A stretch of 64,000 bases of DNA from Liopterus haemorrhoidalis (lineage: Eukaryota > Arthropoda > Insecta > Coleoptera > Dytiscidae), in assembly GCA_963971575.1 (NCBI GenBank), contig OZ020616.1:55287201-55351200 (forward strand). Reading direction: 5' to 3'. The position numbers were made by a program, and so were the translations under genes. A model generated the notes under the pieces. That model worked only from the letters and a program-made list of their open reading frames with translations. It did not search any database and had not been told where the DNA came from. This document shows positions 20,508 to 30,582 of this stretch, piece by piece; position 1 is the stretch's first letter; every line of letters begins with the position of its first letter.

Positions 20508-21329
20508 GAAGTATGAATTTTCACACAATTAAGGGTTTTGTAGGTATTTAATAAGTATAAGAAGCCAACTTAAACCGGAATAGTACAATAGGAATTTTTT
20601 ATCAGATTATGTTTTCGGAAAATAACTTGTGTTAAATTTTGTGTGTTTTTTGCTTGACCAAGTAAAATATATAATGATATTATGTAGTACAGTAAACAAA
20701 GCGCTTCGATAGTGTAATGCTTAGAATACTAGCCTTCTAATTTGCAAACTCGAGTTCAATCCGGCCTCGAAGCAATTTCATTAGTCTGTTTTTTTTTGCA
20801 TTTTTATTTTGTTTAAATTATTTTTTAAAAATTCTAGTTATATTTGGGCAAATATTGCATTTAATTTTTAAAAGCGTAAATTTAATAACCAGTGGAAATT
20901 GTTCCAATTGAATACTCTTGGACTTACAACCAAGTAACTTAAATATAATACCATGGATACAAGTAAAAAAATAAAATATATAAAATATATGTTATGTCAT
21001 GTGTTATAATGTCTGTATCATATTAGTGCCTAAATATATTACTGCTATACTGTATTCCTATAAATACACGAAATCAGAAGGGCGGAACTTATGACTAAAA
21101 CAACCAATGGAATCCATAAGCGCAATTTTCAAAATCTTATTGAACCTTGCTATATAAAAAAAAATACTGCACATATTTAGAAACCTACATAATGGTATTA
21201 GTCATTCGAATTAAAATTAAAAAAAAAAAAAAAAATAACATAAAATTTGTTTTGGCATCCTAAATAATCATTATTTACTTACTATACACCTGCGAAACCT
21301 TGAAATGTGTGAAAATTCACACTTCACAT
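20508..21329 (+). mobile_element. Family Y copy B with complete terminal inverted repeats
   Basis: The left end GTATGAATTTTCACAC, then AAGGGTTTTGTAGGTAT, is inverted at the right end as ATACACCTGCGAAACCTTG then GTGTGAAAATTCACAC. This copy lacks the GTCT-containing 5' section, and its left half joins directly to CCGGAATAGTACAATAGGAA. It carries a tRNA-like module different from the other copies, then the standard right half, including a block near 21074 with CAGAAGGGCGGAAC and ACAACCAATGG. Confidence 0.75.
20703..20774 (+). tRNA. tRNA-like cassette with perfect acceptor stem in Y copy B
   Basis: GCTTCGA (20703-20709) pairs perfectly with TCGAAGC (20767-20773), followed by A as discriminator, for a total of 72 nt. 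TAGTGTAATGC fits the A box at 10 of 11 positions. GTGT/ATAC can form the D stem, and GAGTTCAATCC is B-box-like. The anticodon and T stems pair poorly; the loop region CTTCTAA would give TCT if U33 is aligned. It looks like a mutated tRNA gene rather than a working one. A T-rich stretch starts 13 bases downstream. Confidence 0.5.
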
Positions 21330-21668
21330 CAATTTTTTAGAATATTGTATTCTTTTTAGTGTATTATACTCTTTTTTGAGTAATATCTTCTATACTCTTA
21401 CTTTTTATTAAAAAAAACCCTGAATATACTCTTTTTTTGCTGGTCACTTGTTTTTATCAATTCTATTTTGGAAGTGAGGACCTTTTTTTTGCTCATTACT
21501 TCTATTTTGTATTTTGAGAATGAGGTAAGGTCTTTATTGTTTGCTCATCACTTGTATTTTGGAAGTGTGAGGCCCCTTTTTTTTGCTTATCATTTTCTAT
21601 TTTGGGAGTGAAGATCTGTTTTTTTTTTTTGCTCCTCACTAGTATTTTTGAGTGAGGACCTCTGTTTT
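21330..21668. repeat. Minisatellite, 45-55-bp unit (GAGTGAGGACC type)
   Basis: About five imperfect units have the form GCTC(A/C)TCACT, then TATTTTGGAAGTGAGG, then ACC and a T-run. Related units lie inside three hAT-like elements at 14.9, 23.9 and 36.5-36.9 kb. A final unit is repeated identically (38 bp) on the far side of Y copy C at 22759-22796. Confidence 0.75.
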
Positions 21669-21714
21669 TAGGATTTTGTAGGTATGACCAAAAAACCCTT
21701 ATACCGTCATTTTG

Positions 21715-21716
21715 TC

Positions 21717-21761
<45 letters not shown>
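21715..21761 (+). repeat. (GTCT)n microsatellite
   Basis: About ten uninterrupted GTCT units within Y copy C. The equivalent place in other Y copies has only two to four units. Confidence 0.9.
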
Positions 21762-21762
<1 letters not shown>

Positions 21763-22234
21763 TCGGTAAAAATTGTAGCCAAACGGCCAAACCTAGAGAG
21801 TTGAAATTTGGCATGCTTATACAACTCTTTGACCCGCACATAGGAAAAATACTAAAACATCTAAAAAACATATCCCCCTAAACATATAAACAAATATGTG
21901 CTCATCGAAAAAAAAAAATATTTTTTTATAATTCTGAGTAGGGTATCAAATGAAAACCCTTGGTACGTGGATTAACGATCAAATTTTTATTTTTGCAAAA
22001 TAAATTATTTTGAAGCGATTTTTGCCAAAATTGTGCAAAAATTTTTTTGTCCCACACCTTGTAGCCCAGATGGTTTAAACTAAAAATCTGAAAAAATTCT
22101 AAGTAATGTACATTGACCGGAATAGTACAACAGGAATTTTTGATCAGATTATGTTTTTGGAGAAAAACGCATTTTTTGTGATTTTTGGCTAATAATGTAC
22201 ACAAGTTATAGCTTTGTAACACGCCACACTGGAA

Positions 22235-22320
22235 CGTGTGTGCTGGTGTAGTGGTATTAGTCGTTGATTTTTCAACCAAGTAACCCGATCCGAAAGGGAT
22301 CGAACCCTGTGAGGGAGAGA
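22235..22320 (+). tRNA. tRNA-like cassette in Y copy C
   Basis: TGGTGTAGTGG matches the A-box consensus fully. GGATCGAACCC matches the B box at 10 of 11 positions. GTTGATTTTTCAAC forms a hairpin in the anticodon-arm region. The A-to-B spacing is longer than for a short-arm tRNA, so a type II (Leu/Ser-like) origin or an insertion is possible. T-runs follow after GAGAGAGACAATA. Its sequence is unlike the modules of copies A, B and E. Confidence 0.45.
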
Positions 22321-22746
22321 GACAATATTATTTTTTGTTTTTTTTTTAAATTTTTATATTGTTTAAATTATTTTTTCAAAATTCTAGTTATATTTTGGCA
22401 AATGTTGCATTTAATTTTTAAAAGCGTAAATTTAATAACCAGTGGAAATTGTTTAAATTATAATTTAATTCTGTTTCAATGTACACGAAATCAGAGGGAC
22501 GGAACTTATAACAACCAATGGAAGCCATAGGCGCAATTTTTAAAATTCTTAATGAACCTTGCTATATAAAAAAAAAAAAAAATACTGCAGATATTTAGAA
22601 ACTTAAATAATGGTATTAGGCGTTCGAATTAAAATTAACAAAAAAAATATTTAAATATAAAATTTGTTTTCGCATCCAAAATAATCATCATTCACTTACT
22701 AAATACCTGCAAAACCCTGAAATGTGTGAAAATTCACACTTCACAT

Positions 22747-23412
22747 AAATTTTTTTTTACTCCTCACTAGTATTTTTGAGTGAGGACCTCTGTTTTTTTT
22801 TAGTATTCTCTTCTACTGTAAAAAAAAATCTGGTCAGCCTATTCTATGAAGTATATTGTTTAGATTTTCGTACATTTAATATTTTAATATATAATATATA
22901 AATTCTGCGTAGTTTTAATACTTGTAGATAAATATATCAAATTATTTAATAGCTTTCCTCTTGCAAATAGTAAATATTTTTAAATGAAATTAAATATTTG
23001 TATTATTTTACAAATATTTATTAATTATTTTATAAACTTATCGCCAGTTCTTTAATTTAATAAATAAATAAAAGATAATTTTATTTTTATTCTATCTGTT
23101 CACTAAAAGAGTTATCTGTTGACATCTAATACGTCTTCTATTAATACAATTCTAAATTTATAATGTTTTTTACTCTTTTTTTAAACAGTTCGTTGACACA
23201 GGTAGATAATATTAACATGTTAACATAGATATTATCAGGGCTTTCACTAATATTACAGTTTACAAGATATTAGGAATAAATTAGATTAATCTCTTGGACA
23301 AATTAATTCAATATCTCGCAAAGGATGAAGTGATCGGCTTACAGAAAATCTAGATACGTCAACAACTAAAACTGAGTTTGCATAAAACTTCCCTCTGAAG
23401 TGAAAATCTTTA
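22747..23412. other. Minisatellite unit then AT-rich spacer
   Basis: 22759-22796 repeats 21632-21669 exactly. Beyond that no gene or element is recognised. Confidence 0.5.
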
Positions 23413-23530
23413 TGTGGAGTGTGAATTTTCTCACATTTTAGGATTTCTTAGGCGTCTATTCAGTCGCCAAAATTTTTTTAACGCACTATTCGTATTTGCA
23501 TTTTTAGGATTTTGTAGGTACAAGGGTTAC
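23413..23530 (+). mobile_element. Family Y terminal fragment
   Basis: GTGTGAATTTTCTCACATTT, and shortly after AGGATTTTGTAGGTA, match the Y left terminus. The copy is cut by the mariner starting at 23537. Confidence 0.5.
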
Positions 23531-23536
23531 TTTTTA

Positions 23537-24245
23537 ACCTTCACTCAATAAGTCTCCGGTCTGACATATATATGGCAACACTGTTGACAGACCCATATGA
23601 TTTCTGGATAGTACCAACCTTCAAACGATACGTGTGAAAATTTCATGGTATTCTAACAATTAGTTTAGAGGTTACAATGGTTTTAGTGACTCCAGTTTTT
23701 TAATTTTTTAATGGATAAAAAAAATTTCGTGTGTTGATTAAACATTGTTTTTTGATGGGAAAAAATACTGTTGAAACAGTGGCTTGATAAGCGTTATAGA
23801 GACTCTGCATCAGGCAAATCAACTATTACTGATTGGTATGCTGAATTTAAAGTAGGGTGACCATTCGTCCCGCATTTCACGGGACGTCCCGCATTTTGAA
23901 TTGGTGTCCCCAGGGCCTAATTTTGCTCTGTACTTATATTTGGGAGGTGAAGACCTTTTTTTTGCTCTTTACTTATATTTGGGAGGTGAGGACTTTTTTT
24001 TTGTTTGCTCTTCACTTATATTTCGGAAGTGACGACCTTTTTTTGCTCGGTTCCGCATTGCCTTCTCCAAGAAAATGGTCACCCTAATTTAAAGTAATTA
24101 ATTAATTTTATTTTTTTTTTAATTTTAGGAGCGTTGGAATGAATGTATCCCTCTTGAAGGAGAGTATGTTGATGAAGAAAGTCGAATTTATAAAAAAAAA
24201 AAAATGTTTTTCTTAGTTAGACCGGAGACTTATTGAGCGACGTGG
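23537..24245 (+). mobile_element. Deleted mariner with nested hAT
   Basis: CTCAATAAGTCTCCGGTCT near the left end is matched inverted by AGACCGGAGACTTATTGAG at the right. TA flanks lie at 23535-23536 and 24246-24247. The left coding part reads MDKKNF, then VLIKHCFLMGKNTVETV and DSASGKSTITDWYAEFK, the first HTH of a mariner transposase. The right part reads RWNECIPLEGEYVDEESRIY and ends FFLVRPETY, the transposase C-terminus. The whole catalytic core is missing. A hAT lies between the two parts. Confidence 0.8.
23853..24086. mobile_element. Non-autonomous hAT (TAGGGTGACCAT family), 234 bp
   Basis: TAGGGTGACCAT at the left is matched inverted by ATGGTCACCCTA. The flanks are ATTTAAAG on both sides (23845-23852, 24087-24094), an exact 8-bp duplication. 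The interior holds three units of the GGTGAGGAC-type minisatellite. The same family is found at 36490-37018. Confidence 0.9.
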
Positions 24246-24319
24246 TATGTTACCACTAGATGGCAATATTGAAATGTGTTATTGCTATATTCGTAAAATT
24301 TGACATTTGATATTTCGAG

Positions 24320-24882
24320 ACGAAAATTATTTTTTTTTGGGTAGGTCGGCAGATAAATTGTTTGGCGGAAGCCCAGTACAGAATTTTAAAAAAATAATAC
24401 CATTTCGACAGTAAAACACGGAGGCGGATCAGTTATGTTGTGGGGTGCTATGGGCTCAAACGGCCCAGGTAATTTAGAATTTATAGCAGGGATCATGGAT
24501 AAATGGAAATATCTAAACATCTTGAAAAATAATCTTACGGCTACTGCAGAAAAATTAGATATGCCACCAGTTTATTATTTTCAACAAGGTAACGATCCCA
24601 AACATACTGCGCTTATTGTAAAGGAATGGCTGTTATACAATGCACCAAAATTACTCAAAACACCGCCACAATCGCCTGATCTCAATCCAATTAAAAATTT
24701 ATGGAGAGAATTAAAAGATCGGATAAAAACAAATTAATTTTTTAATAAAAATGATTTTAAAACGAAACTTCAAGAAGAATGGAATAATATACCAGCAGAA
24801 GTTTGTGGAAAATTAATACAGTCTATGCCAAATCGCCTTCAAGTAGTAATAGAAGCAAAAGGTGACGCGACAAAATATTAAT
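24320..24882 (+). pseudogene. Tc1-like transposase with both catalytic acids changed
   Basis: The frame gives ISTVKHGGGSVMLWGAMG, YYFQQGNDPKHTALIVKEW, PPQSPDLNPIKNLWRELKDR and, after a stop at 24735-24737, EEWNNIPAEVCGKLIQSMPN and RLQVVIEAKGDATKY. This is the catalytic half of a Tc1 (DD34E) transposase. The second catalytic residue, Asp in the usual QQDNDPKH, is Gly here. The catalytic Glu of NPIENLW is Lys. The N-terminal half is absent, so it is inactive. Confidence 0.85.
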
Positions 24883-24970
24883 TTAAATTAACTGATTGTT
24901 TTCTAATTATTTTATTAGTATTACTACTTTTTGTATGATCAATTTTGTGTCTCTGAAAATGTATATATTT

Positions 24971-25570
24971 ACCGACCGCCAACATATATAAGAGAGGTAT
25001 TGTGATCATACCGATTTTGACATTTCGAGATTTCGATGGATCTCCACGAATTGAGGTCCCTACATAACGTTTTGACTATTTTTAGCATGATGTCTGTCCG
25101 TCTGTCCGTCTGTCTGTCTGTGTACACGTGCAGAGCAAATTCGGCTGAAAGGATTATTATAAAACTTCATATTTAAGCTTCTGCCATCAATGGCACGAGT
25201 TGATCAACTTTTGGTAAAAATCTGTTGACTAGAAATGGGAGTTTACTCGTGTCGATTTTAAGATTTTTGCGAATATTTAGCAACAGAAAAAATTTATTTA
25301 ACAAAAGTTGCAATAAATACAATAACTAATAACTTTTATTTGAGACGTTGTTTGATAAAACGAAAAATTTCAAAAAAAAATTTGTAAAATTTTTCGGAAT
25401 TTTTCTAAGTATCTATTTTTTCCTACTTATGTATATGTAACGTTTTCATGGTCATGATAAATAATATCTCTGTTAGAAAATATTAGGCCAAGTTATTTCT
25501 AATGTGCTGCTAGAATGTATTTTATACAAGTAGTTTGTGATGGCGGTCGGTCCTGTGGTGGCCACAGCTG
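24971..25570 (-). mobile_element. Family X copy 3
   Basis: On the minus strand it begins CAGCTGTGGCCACCACAG, GACCGACCGCCATCAC and ends GGCGGTCGGT, with TATATATGTTGGCGG intact. It has a short GTCC/GTCT tract at 25091-25121. At 600 bp it is the most compact copy, with A-runs on both flanks. Confidence 0.8.
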
Positions 25571-26065
25571 CTTTTTTTATTTTCTTTAACAAATGTTTAT
25601 TAAATATTATTTAATTTTAAACCATTTATGATAGTTTTGTATCTCTAAAATGTATTTTAGAAATAAAAAATAATTGGCTTAAATAATCTATTTTATAGGC
25701 ATCAATTTTGTGAGTAACTGTATAATTGCAATCAGACAGATTTAATCCTAAGTCATTAATGTAAATAATGTAAATACCAACAAAACTCTGAAATGTGTGA
25801 AAATTCATACTTCACATATTATTATTATTTTATTTTTTTTGTTCATTACTTCGTTATCCTTATTTCTTTCTCTTGCTCATTTCGAGACGCCTTCCTTTTA
25901 TTTATTTATTGTTTTTTTTGCTAGAAACTTATCGTAACAAGTTGCGATTTATTAATATCTACAATTTTTGAGAGTTCTATAACTACACATTAAATTAATT
26001 TGTGAAACTTAGTTTTTCATTGATAAATCCTTTCACAATTTGGTTCTTCAGTTTAGATTGTGCGA
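25571..26065. other. AT-rich spacer with Y right-end scrap
   Basis: 25785-25818 reads CTGAAATGTGTGAAAATTCA then TACTTCACAT, the terminal sequence of family Y. Nothing else is recognised. Confidence 0.5.
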
Positions 26066-26232
26066 TCACGCCACATTGACATAAGCTGGCTTAAGCTTTG
26101 TATACGTGCGCCAAGGGAGTTCGGGAGAGGGGCAATCTTGTCGCGATAACCGCGTGCTCACCGCGTGCCTGTTGAACTGGCCGCGACTAGGCCCGCGAAT
26201 TACGTAAGACACCTTAACAATCACAAAATGTA
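26066..26232. other. GC-rich block of unknown nature
   Basis: About 160 bases with many CG dinucleotides (CGCGATAACCGCGTGC, CCGCGACTAGGCCCGCG) in otherwise AT-rich DNA. It could be a promoter-like island or a fragment of foreign/repeat origin; no coding match is seen. Confidence 0.3.
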
Positions 26233-26830
26233 CAAATTTCCTGAATTTATCGATCACATGATGCAACTTTATACTATTTTACGATTTTAAAATCACAAAA
26301 AAATATATTTCGGGTCTTTCCTTGCAAATAAATTCTTAGAATTCAGTGAAATTTATATTAAACAAATTGACAAACTTTATAAACAATCGAGTCATGTAAT
26401 GTACGTTTTTGCTGTCACGGAAATGATAAGTGAGATATTTCAGTTTCAATTAGAACACAAAATTATTCTAAATCATTATTTTATATATTTTATATGTTAA
26501 GTAAATAACACTGGTCAACACAATTTTGGCTGACTTACACCTAAGACTTGTTTTTTACTAATTTGGTGCTGCTGAACTCAAATATCACATCAGTTTTGGC
26601 GTATCACATCAGATTTTTGCTCTACAACAAATACATATTTTCGGCCAAATAATGCATCTATCGTTTAATTTTAGACGTTGATACTGTAATTGGTACAAAT
26701 TTGGCCAACAATAAGGACTAAATAATTAGAAAATATTCTTAAAATTTTATTTATAGTGAAAGAAAGAAAATGAGAACACTCCAATTACATTTCAATGCAT
26801 TGGAGTGTTAAAATAAAAATACAAAATAAT
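26233..26830. other. AT-rich spacer
   Basis: Nothing recognised. A 17-bp inverted pair around 26779-26810 (AACACTCCAATTACATT / AATGCATTGGAGTGTT) is a small foldback. Confidence 0.4.
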
Positions 26831-27500
26831 TTAAGGATTAAATGGTCGTTTGTAAGATCTTCTGGAGTGCACCATTCTCGATAAGTCTCTTTTAATACTC
26901 CAACAGTAGTCAGCCATCATGTGAGTATCCCACCTTTCTTGATAACGTCTCTCCATCTCTTTTAAATCCTGATGGAAACGTTCACCCTGTTCATCACTAA
27001 CATTTCCAAGATTAACAGGAAATTTGTCAAGATGACTGTTCAAAAAATGAAGTTTCACGCTCATGTTGCACCCCAGATGATGATAATTTTCAATCAAATT
27101 TTCAACGACATAGTTTTCGGCTTTTTTATTCCCAAGAAAATTTTTATGAGCGCCACAAAAGACTGCCATGCATTCTTCTCCATATCATCCATATATACAA
27201 TGAAATGTAGATCATTCACTAATTTTCTAATTTGTAGTCCGTAAAAATGCCAGCTTTTAGCTTCTCATTACTGAGACTTTAAAATGTTTGATATATATTT
27301 GAAACAGTCACCATCTTTGTTCAACGATTTTACAAACTGCTTCATTAGACCCAGTTTAATATGAAAAGGGGGGAAAATGATTTTTGTTCGCTCCACCAGA
27401 GATTCGTGTATTATGTTTGGGTCTTCAACATTTAAATCTATTCTCACCGGCCAATTTTTCCAATGCTTATCTCTCGCTCTGTAACGAACCTGAACATTTA
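26831..27500 (-). pseudogene. Broken copy 2 of protein family U (unknown function)
   Basis: The minus strand reads RARDKHWKNWPVRIDLNV, FPPFHIKLGLMKQFVKSL, two stops, QIRKLVNDLHFIVYMDDMEK and a frameshift. It then gives FLGNKKAENYVVENLIENYH, LGCNMSVKLHFLNSHLDKFP, NVSDEQGERFHQDLKEMERR, MMADYCWSIKRD and the stop at 26831-26833. It is colinear with the copy at 2532-3186 but extends further at both ends, so it gives the better picture of the family: a Pro-rich FPPxHIKLGLMK segment, a central helix region and a GERFHQD-x-YQxRW-x-MADYCW core. Function unknown. Confidence 0.65.
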
Positions 27501-28990
27501 ATGGATGCAGCGGTCATACTAAGTACCTTACCCTTGACCTTGCAACTACCGCCGTTGTAAAAAGGTCTATAACAAGTACCTGCATGTAGGGCGTTCCTAC
27601 GAAATATATTGAACAACAAGAACGAAGTTGAAATTAAAGTAGATGTATATCAGAACGTGAAATTGTGGAAAAAGTCAAAATACTATAGAACAAAAATTTG
27701 ACGTGATAGGCAGAAACTGTTAACATTTTTGAAATCGGCACCCCAAAATTAGTTAAAAACAAGTATCAGATCTAAGTCAGCAAAAAAAAGTTCAGATTTG
27801 TTGACCAGTGTAATAAGATACTTTATAGGTGGCTCTCCCCTTAGTTTCCCAAATGTATATCTTATTAAAAACTGCAATATGCAGAGAGGTAAGCCCATAA
27901 CGAAGGCGTGGCGAAAGAAGCGCTTACCACAGGCGCAAGTAAGTTTGGGGCGCAAAACAAATTTTCATAGCTGTGATATTTAACATAGTTTTTTGTGCCT
28001 TTAGTTTGAAGATGCTGAAAAGGAAGATGCTGAAGATCTAGGAGTGTTCATTTGATATCTGTACCTACAAATTGCCTCTTGAAATCGATAAAAAATAATT
28101 TTCTCTCTGGGTATAAATATACGTACTATCGACATTTTCTCCAATTCCGCTACATCGGGTTAAAACATATTTTCTCCGCCCGATAGAACATGGAATCTGT
28201 GTAAAAAAACACTGCGTAGCTTGTTTCTTTGCCAACAGGGATATTTTACGAATAAAATATTGTTTTTGCGTTGCCAGAATAGAGGGTTATTGCCACACAA
28301 CCAGATCATTTAAATGTTTTTGTTAAGTGGTTTTATAAGGGTGAACAGTCATAGTTTAAAAAGATGACTCATCAAATTTTAACAATAGTTTTGTACAAAA
28401 TAATGTACCAATATAAATAACTAATTAAAGTTAACTTATTTTGTACCCTATTAGTAAGTTTAAGAAAAACAAGTTATTTTTCTTTGATATCTTGCAAAAT
28501 ATGAAGAGAGCAGCCAACAGATCTAATATATCAGATACCTTGATAGATTAGAACGTAGCAAGATGGAAGACTTGATGAAATGTTAAACTGTCTCCAAAAC
28601 TACAAACGATGTTAGACCTTATAATTTTTAAATGCTCTGGACTATTTGTCATTTATGTTTTTACCCATTTTTAAAAATATTTGTCTGTCTTCTAATACTA
28701 CTTGATAAAATAGTGTTAGGATAGGTAAGAGTAAGCCCTAAGATTAGATAAAATTAAATATAATCTTATCAAAAGTGGATTAAAATAATAAAGAAAAATC
28801 CCAACGTCTAATTGATACAGATAATTTCTTTTCTACTTCTTCACCACAATATGAAAACTGCGTGATCAATATAGCTTTTTTTACTGCCTTTTTACTTGCC
28901 CGAAATTTAAATTGCGAAAATTTTCGATGTCGCGATTTTGACTGATGACCACGTTTCATGGTCCACGGAATCCTATTTTCCAAAGTGCCG
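27501..28990. other. AT-rich spacer
   Basis: No convincing gene. The open frames are short and lack recognisable domains. 28780-28990 belongs to a repeat that often precedes TG-rich simple sequence, judging by its position. Confidence 0.35.
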
Positions 28991-28992
28991 TC

Positions 28993-29046
28993 CATATGTG
29001 TGTGTGTCTGTGTGTGTGTGTGTGTGTGTGTCTGTGTATCTGTGTG
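28993..29046 (+). repeat. (TG)n microsatellite with TCTG interruptions
   Basis: TG dinucleotide tract interrupted by TCTG and TATC, followed by ATACACGATAACTCAAAAAC. The arrangement suggests the microsatellite portion of a dispersed element. Confidence 0.8.
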
Positions 29047-29393
29047 TATACACGATAACTCAAAAACGGTTTAACTTAAAGAGTTCGTTCTGGTACTAAA
29101 AAATTCTCCTAATAACTGGGAAGAACCCTATTGTTTTTTATTAAAATCCGAAACCGGAAACGGAAGTTATTAAACATTAAAATTTTAAAAAAATCGTAAC
29201 TAGTAAACCAAGCCTTGGACAAAAAATTGTATTGGACATAATTTTATGTATTTTTGAAGATTTACCTAAATCTTTTTTTAAATTTAAAAAAAAAATATGT
29301 TTTTTTTTTTTATTATTATTTTTTTTTATGTGAGGGCAAGTCTAGCGGAGGTCTTCCTTCGCCACTGGTTTTATTATCAATTTCCATTTTTAA

Positions 29394-29667
29394 CCCTCCG
29401 TATACACACATGGGTCTGTGGCGTCCGGTGTCCGTTTCTAGGAATCGATAGGTCCCAAAGGTTAATGCATATTTTGGGAACTTACCACGATTAAAGATTA
29501 ATTTTTATCCATCACCCAATGCATGCTCTCTTTCTATAGATCCCAAACTACTCTCCTGAATTTTTTCAAATTTTTTAAACTAGTGGAAGTATGATAAAAA
29601 ACGGTAGGTCACCGTAGACCCATGTGTGTGTAGGGAGGTGTGCAAATTGTTGTGTGTATACGGAGGG
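29394..29667. mobile_element. 274-bp miniature element with TTAA target duplication
   Basis: CCCTCCGTATACACACA is matched exactly, inverted, by TGTGTGTATACGGAGGG, and TTAA lies on both sides (29390-29393, 29668-29671). Inside, ACACATGGGTCT and AGACCCATGTGT form a second inner inverted repeat. TTAA specificity with CCC ends and asymmetric inner repeats is the piggyBac pattern (Kolobok is the alternative). No coding sequence. Confidence 0.85.
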
Positions 29668-29671
29668 TTAA

Positions 29672-30206
29672 GTATTACTCAGCAGTGTTCTAATAGATAC
29701 ATTTAAAAAAATATCTACATACAGAAACAGATACCTAAGAAAAATTGTATTTTGATGCAGATACAGAATTATAAAAAATATCAAAATATAGATACATGCC
29801 AAAAATGTTTGCATCTAGATACAGCTAGATAATTTTGAAAAAACACTGAAAAATGAAAATACCATATTTTTTACCAAACAAACAGTGCATGTAAATCAGT
29901 ATTATACAAGCTGTTCAAAAATGACCGTTACTTCACAAAAAGCCCACTAAATTCAAGGTAAAACACTATTCTATGGAATAAATTTGTACTAAATAACGTA
30001 TGTATTACATTAGCCATATATGCTGACGTATGAGCGTCATATATAATACGTCATACGTATCTATAAGACTAATGTTCGTTTTATAGATACGCAACTATGT
30101 TCTTGTTAAGAGGATGTTCCTTTCAATCAAGTTTTAGCCCTAATTGGAGTGGAATTCGTGTAATGTCATGATCATTTTTGATCACTAATAAAAAATTACG
30201 GATAAG
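29672..30206. other. AT-rich spacer
   Basis: Low-complexity GATAC/TAGATAC-rich sequence at 29690-29840 and short palindromes near 30020-30060. No gene. Confidence 0.4.
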
Positions 30207-30208
30207 AA

Positions 30209-30580
30209 CCCAGCAAACATTTTTATACGGGCCAGTACTGGTAAAGCATATAATCCCCGGCATTGAAAGTAATGGGCCAGTACCCCGGTGTCCCCGTGGT
30301 CGTTACTGGCCCATTGATGTATCAGTTGCCGGCCCAGCAACGGTAAAGTGCAAAATAATCGCATTAGTTGCAAGATTTATTTATGATGGTTTTAAGTAAA
30401 AAGTATGAGTGAAGAAGAGTGCTTATAAAATGCTGGTAAAGTACTTCGTATAGGCGGAATGCGAAATACAAATGTGAAGTACATTATTAATACTGGCGTT
30501 GCACTTACTTTTGGTGCCAGTAATTTACCAGCATAAAAGCAGTTAGCCGGCATTCGGCCGTTAGTTGAATGTTTGCTGGG
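30209..30580. mobile_element. 372-bp miniature element (CCCAGCAAACATT family), copy 1
   Basis: CCCAGCAAACATT at the left and AATGTTTGCTGGG at the right are perfect inverted repeats. AA lies on each side (30207-30208, 30581-30582). The interior is GC-richer (GGGCCAGTACTGG, GGCCGGC-type phrases) than the window. A second copy of identical length lies in opposite orientation at 34790-35161, and a degraded one at 51334-51490. Confidence 0.85.
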
Positions 30581-30582
30581 AA

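Larger units (their letters stand above)
21669..22746 (+). mobile_element. Family Y copy C with tRNA-like cassette and (GTCT)n
   Basis: Near full-length copy: AGGATTTTGTAGGTATGACC start, (GTCT)n at 21715-21760, shared left half, tRNA-like module (22235-22320), shared right half, and CACACTTCACAT end. It sits inside the 45-55-bp minisatellite, with an identical 38-bp unit on both sides. Confidence 0.8.

Noticed and set aside
20703..20774. Calling this a functional tRNA-Arg gene
   Set aside because: The acceptor stem is perfect, but the anticodon and T stems pair poorly and two positions are missing; annotated as tRNA-like only.
30178..30399. Open frames on both strands in the 372-bp element (also 34971-35206)
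   Set aside because: The frames cover the terminal repeats and interior of a miniature element present in two orientations; no protein similarity.
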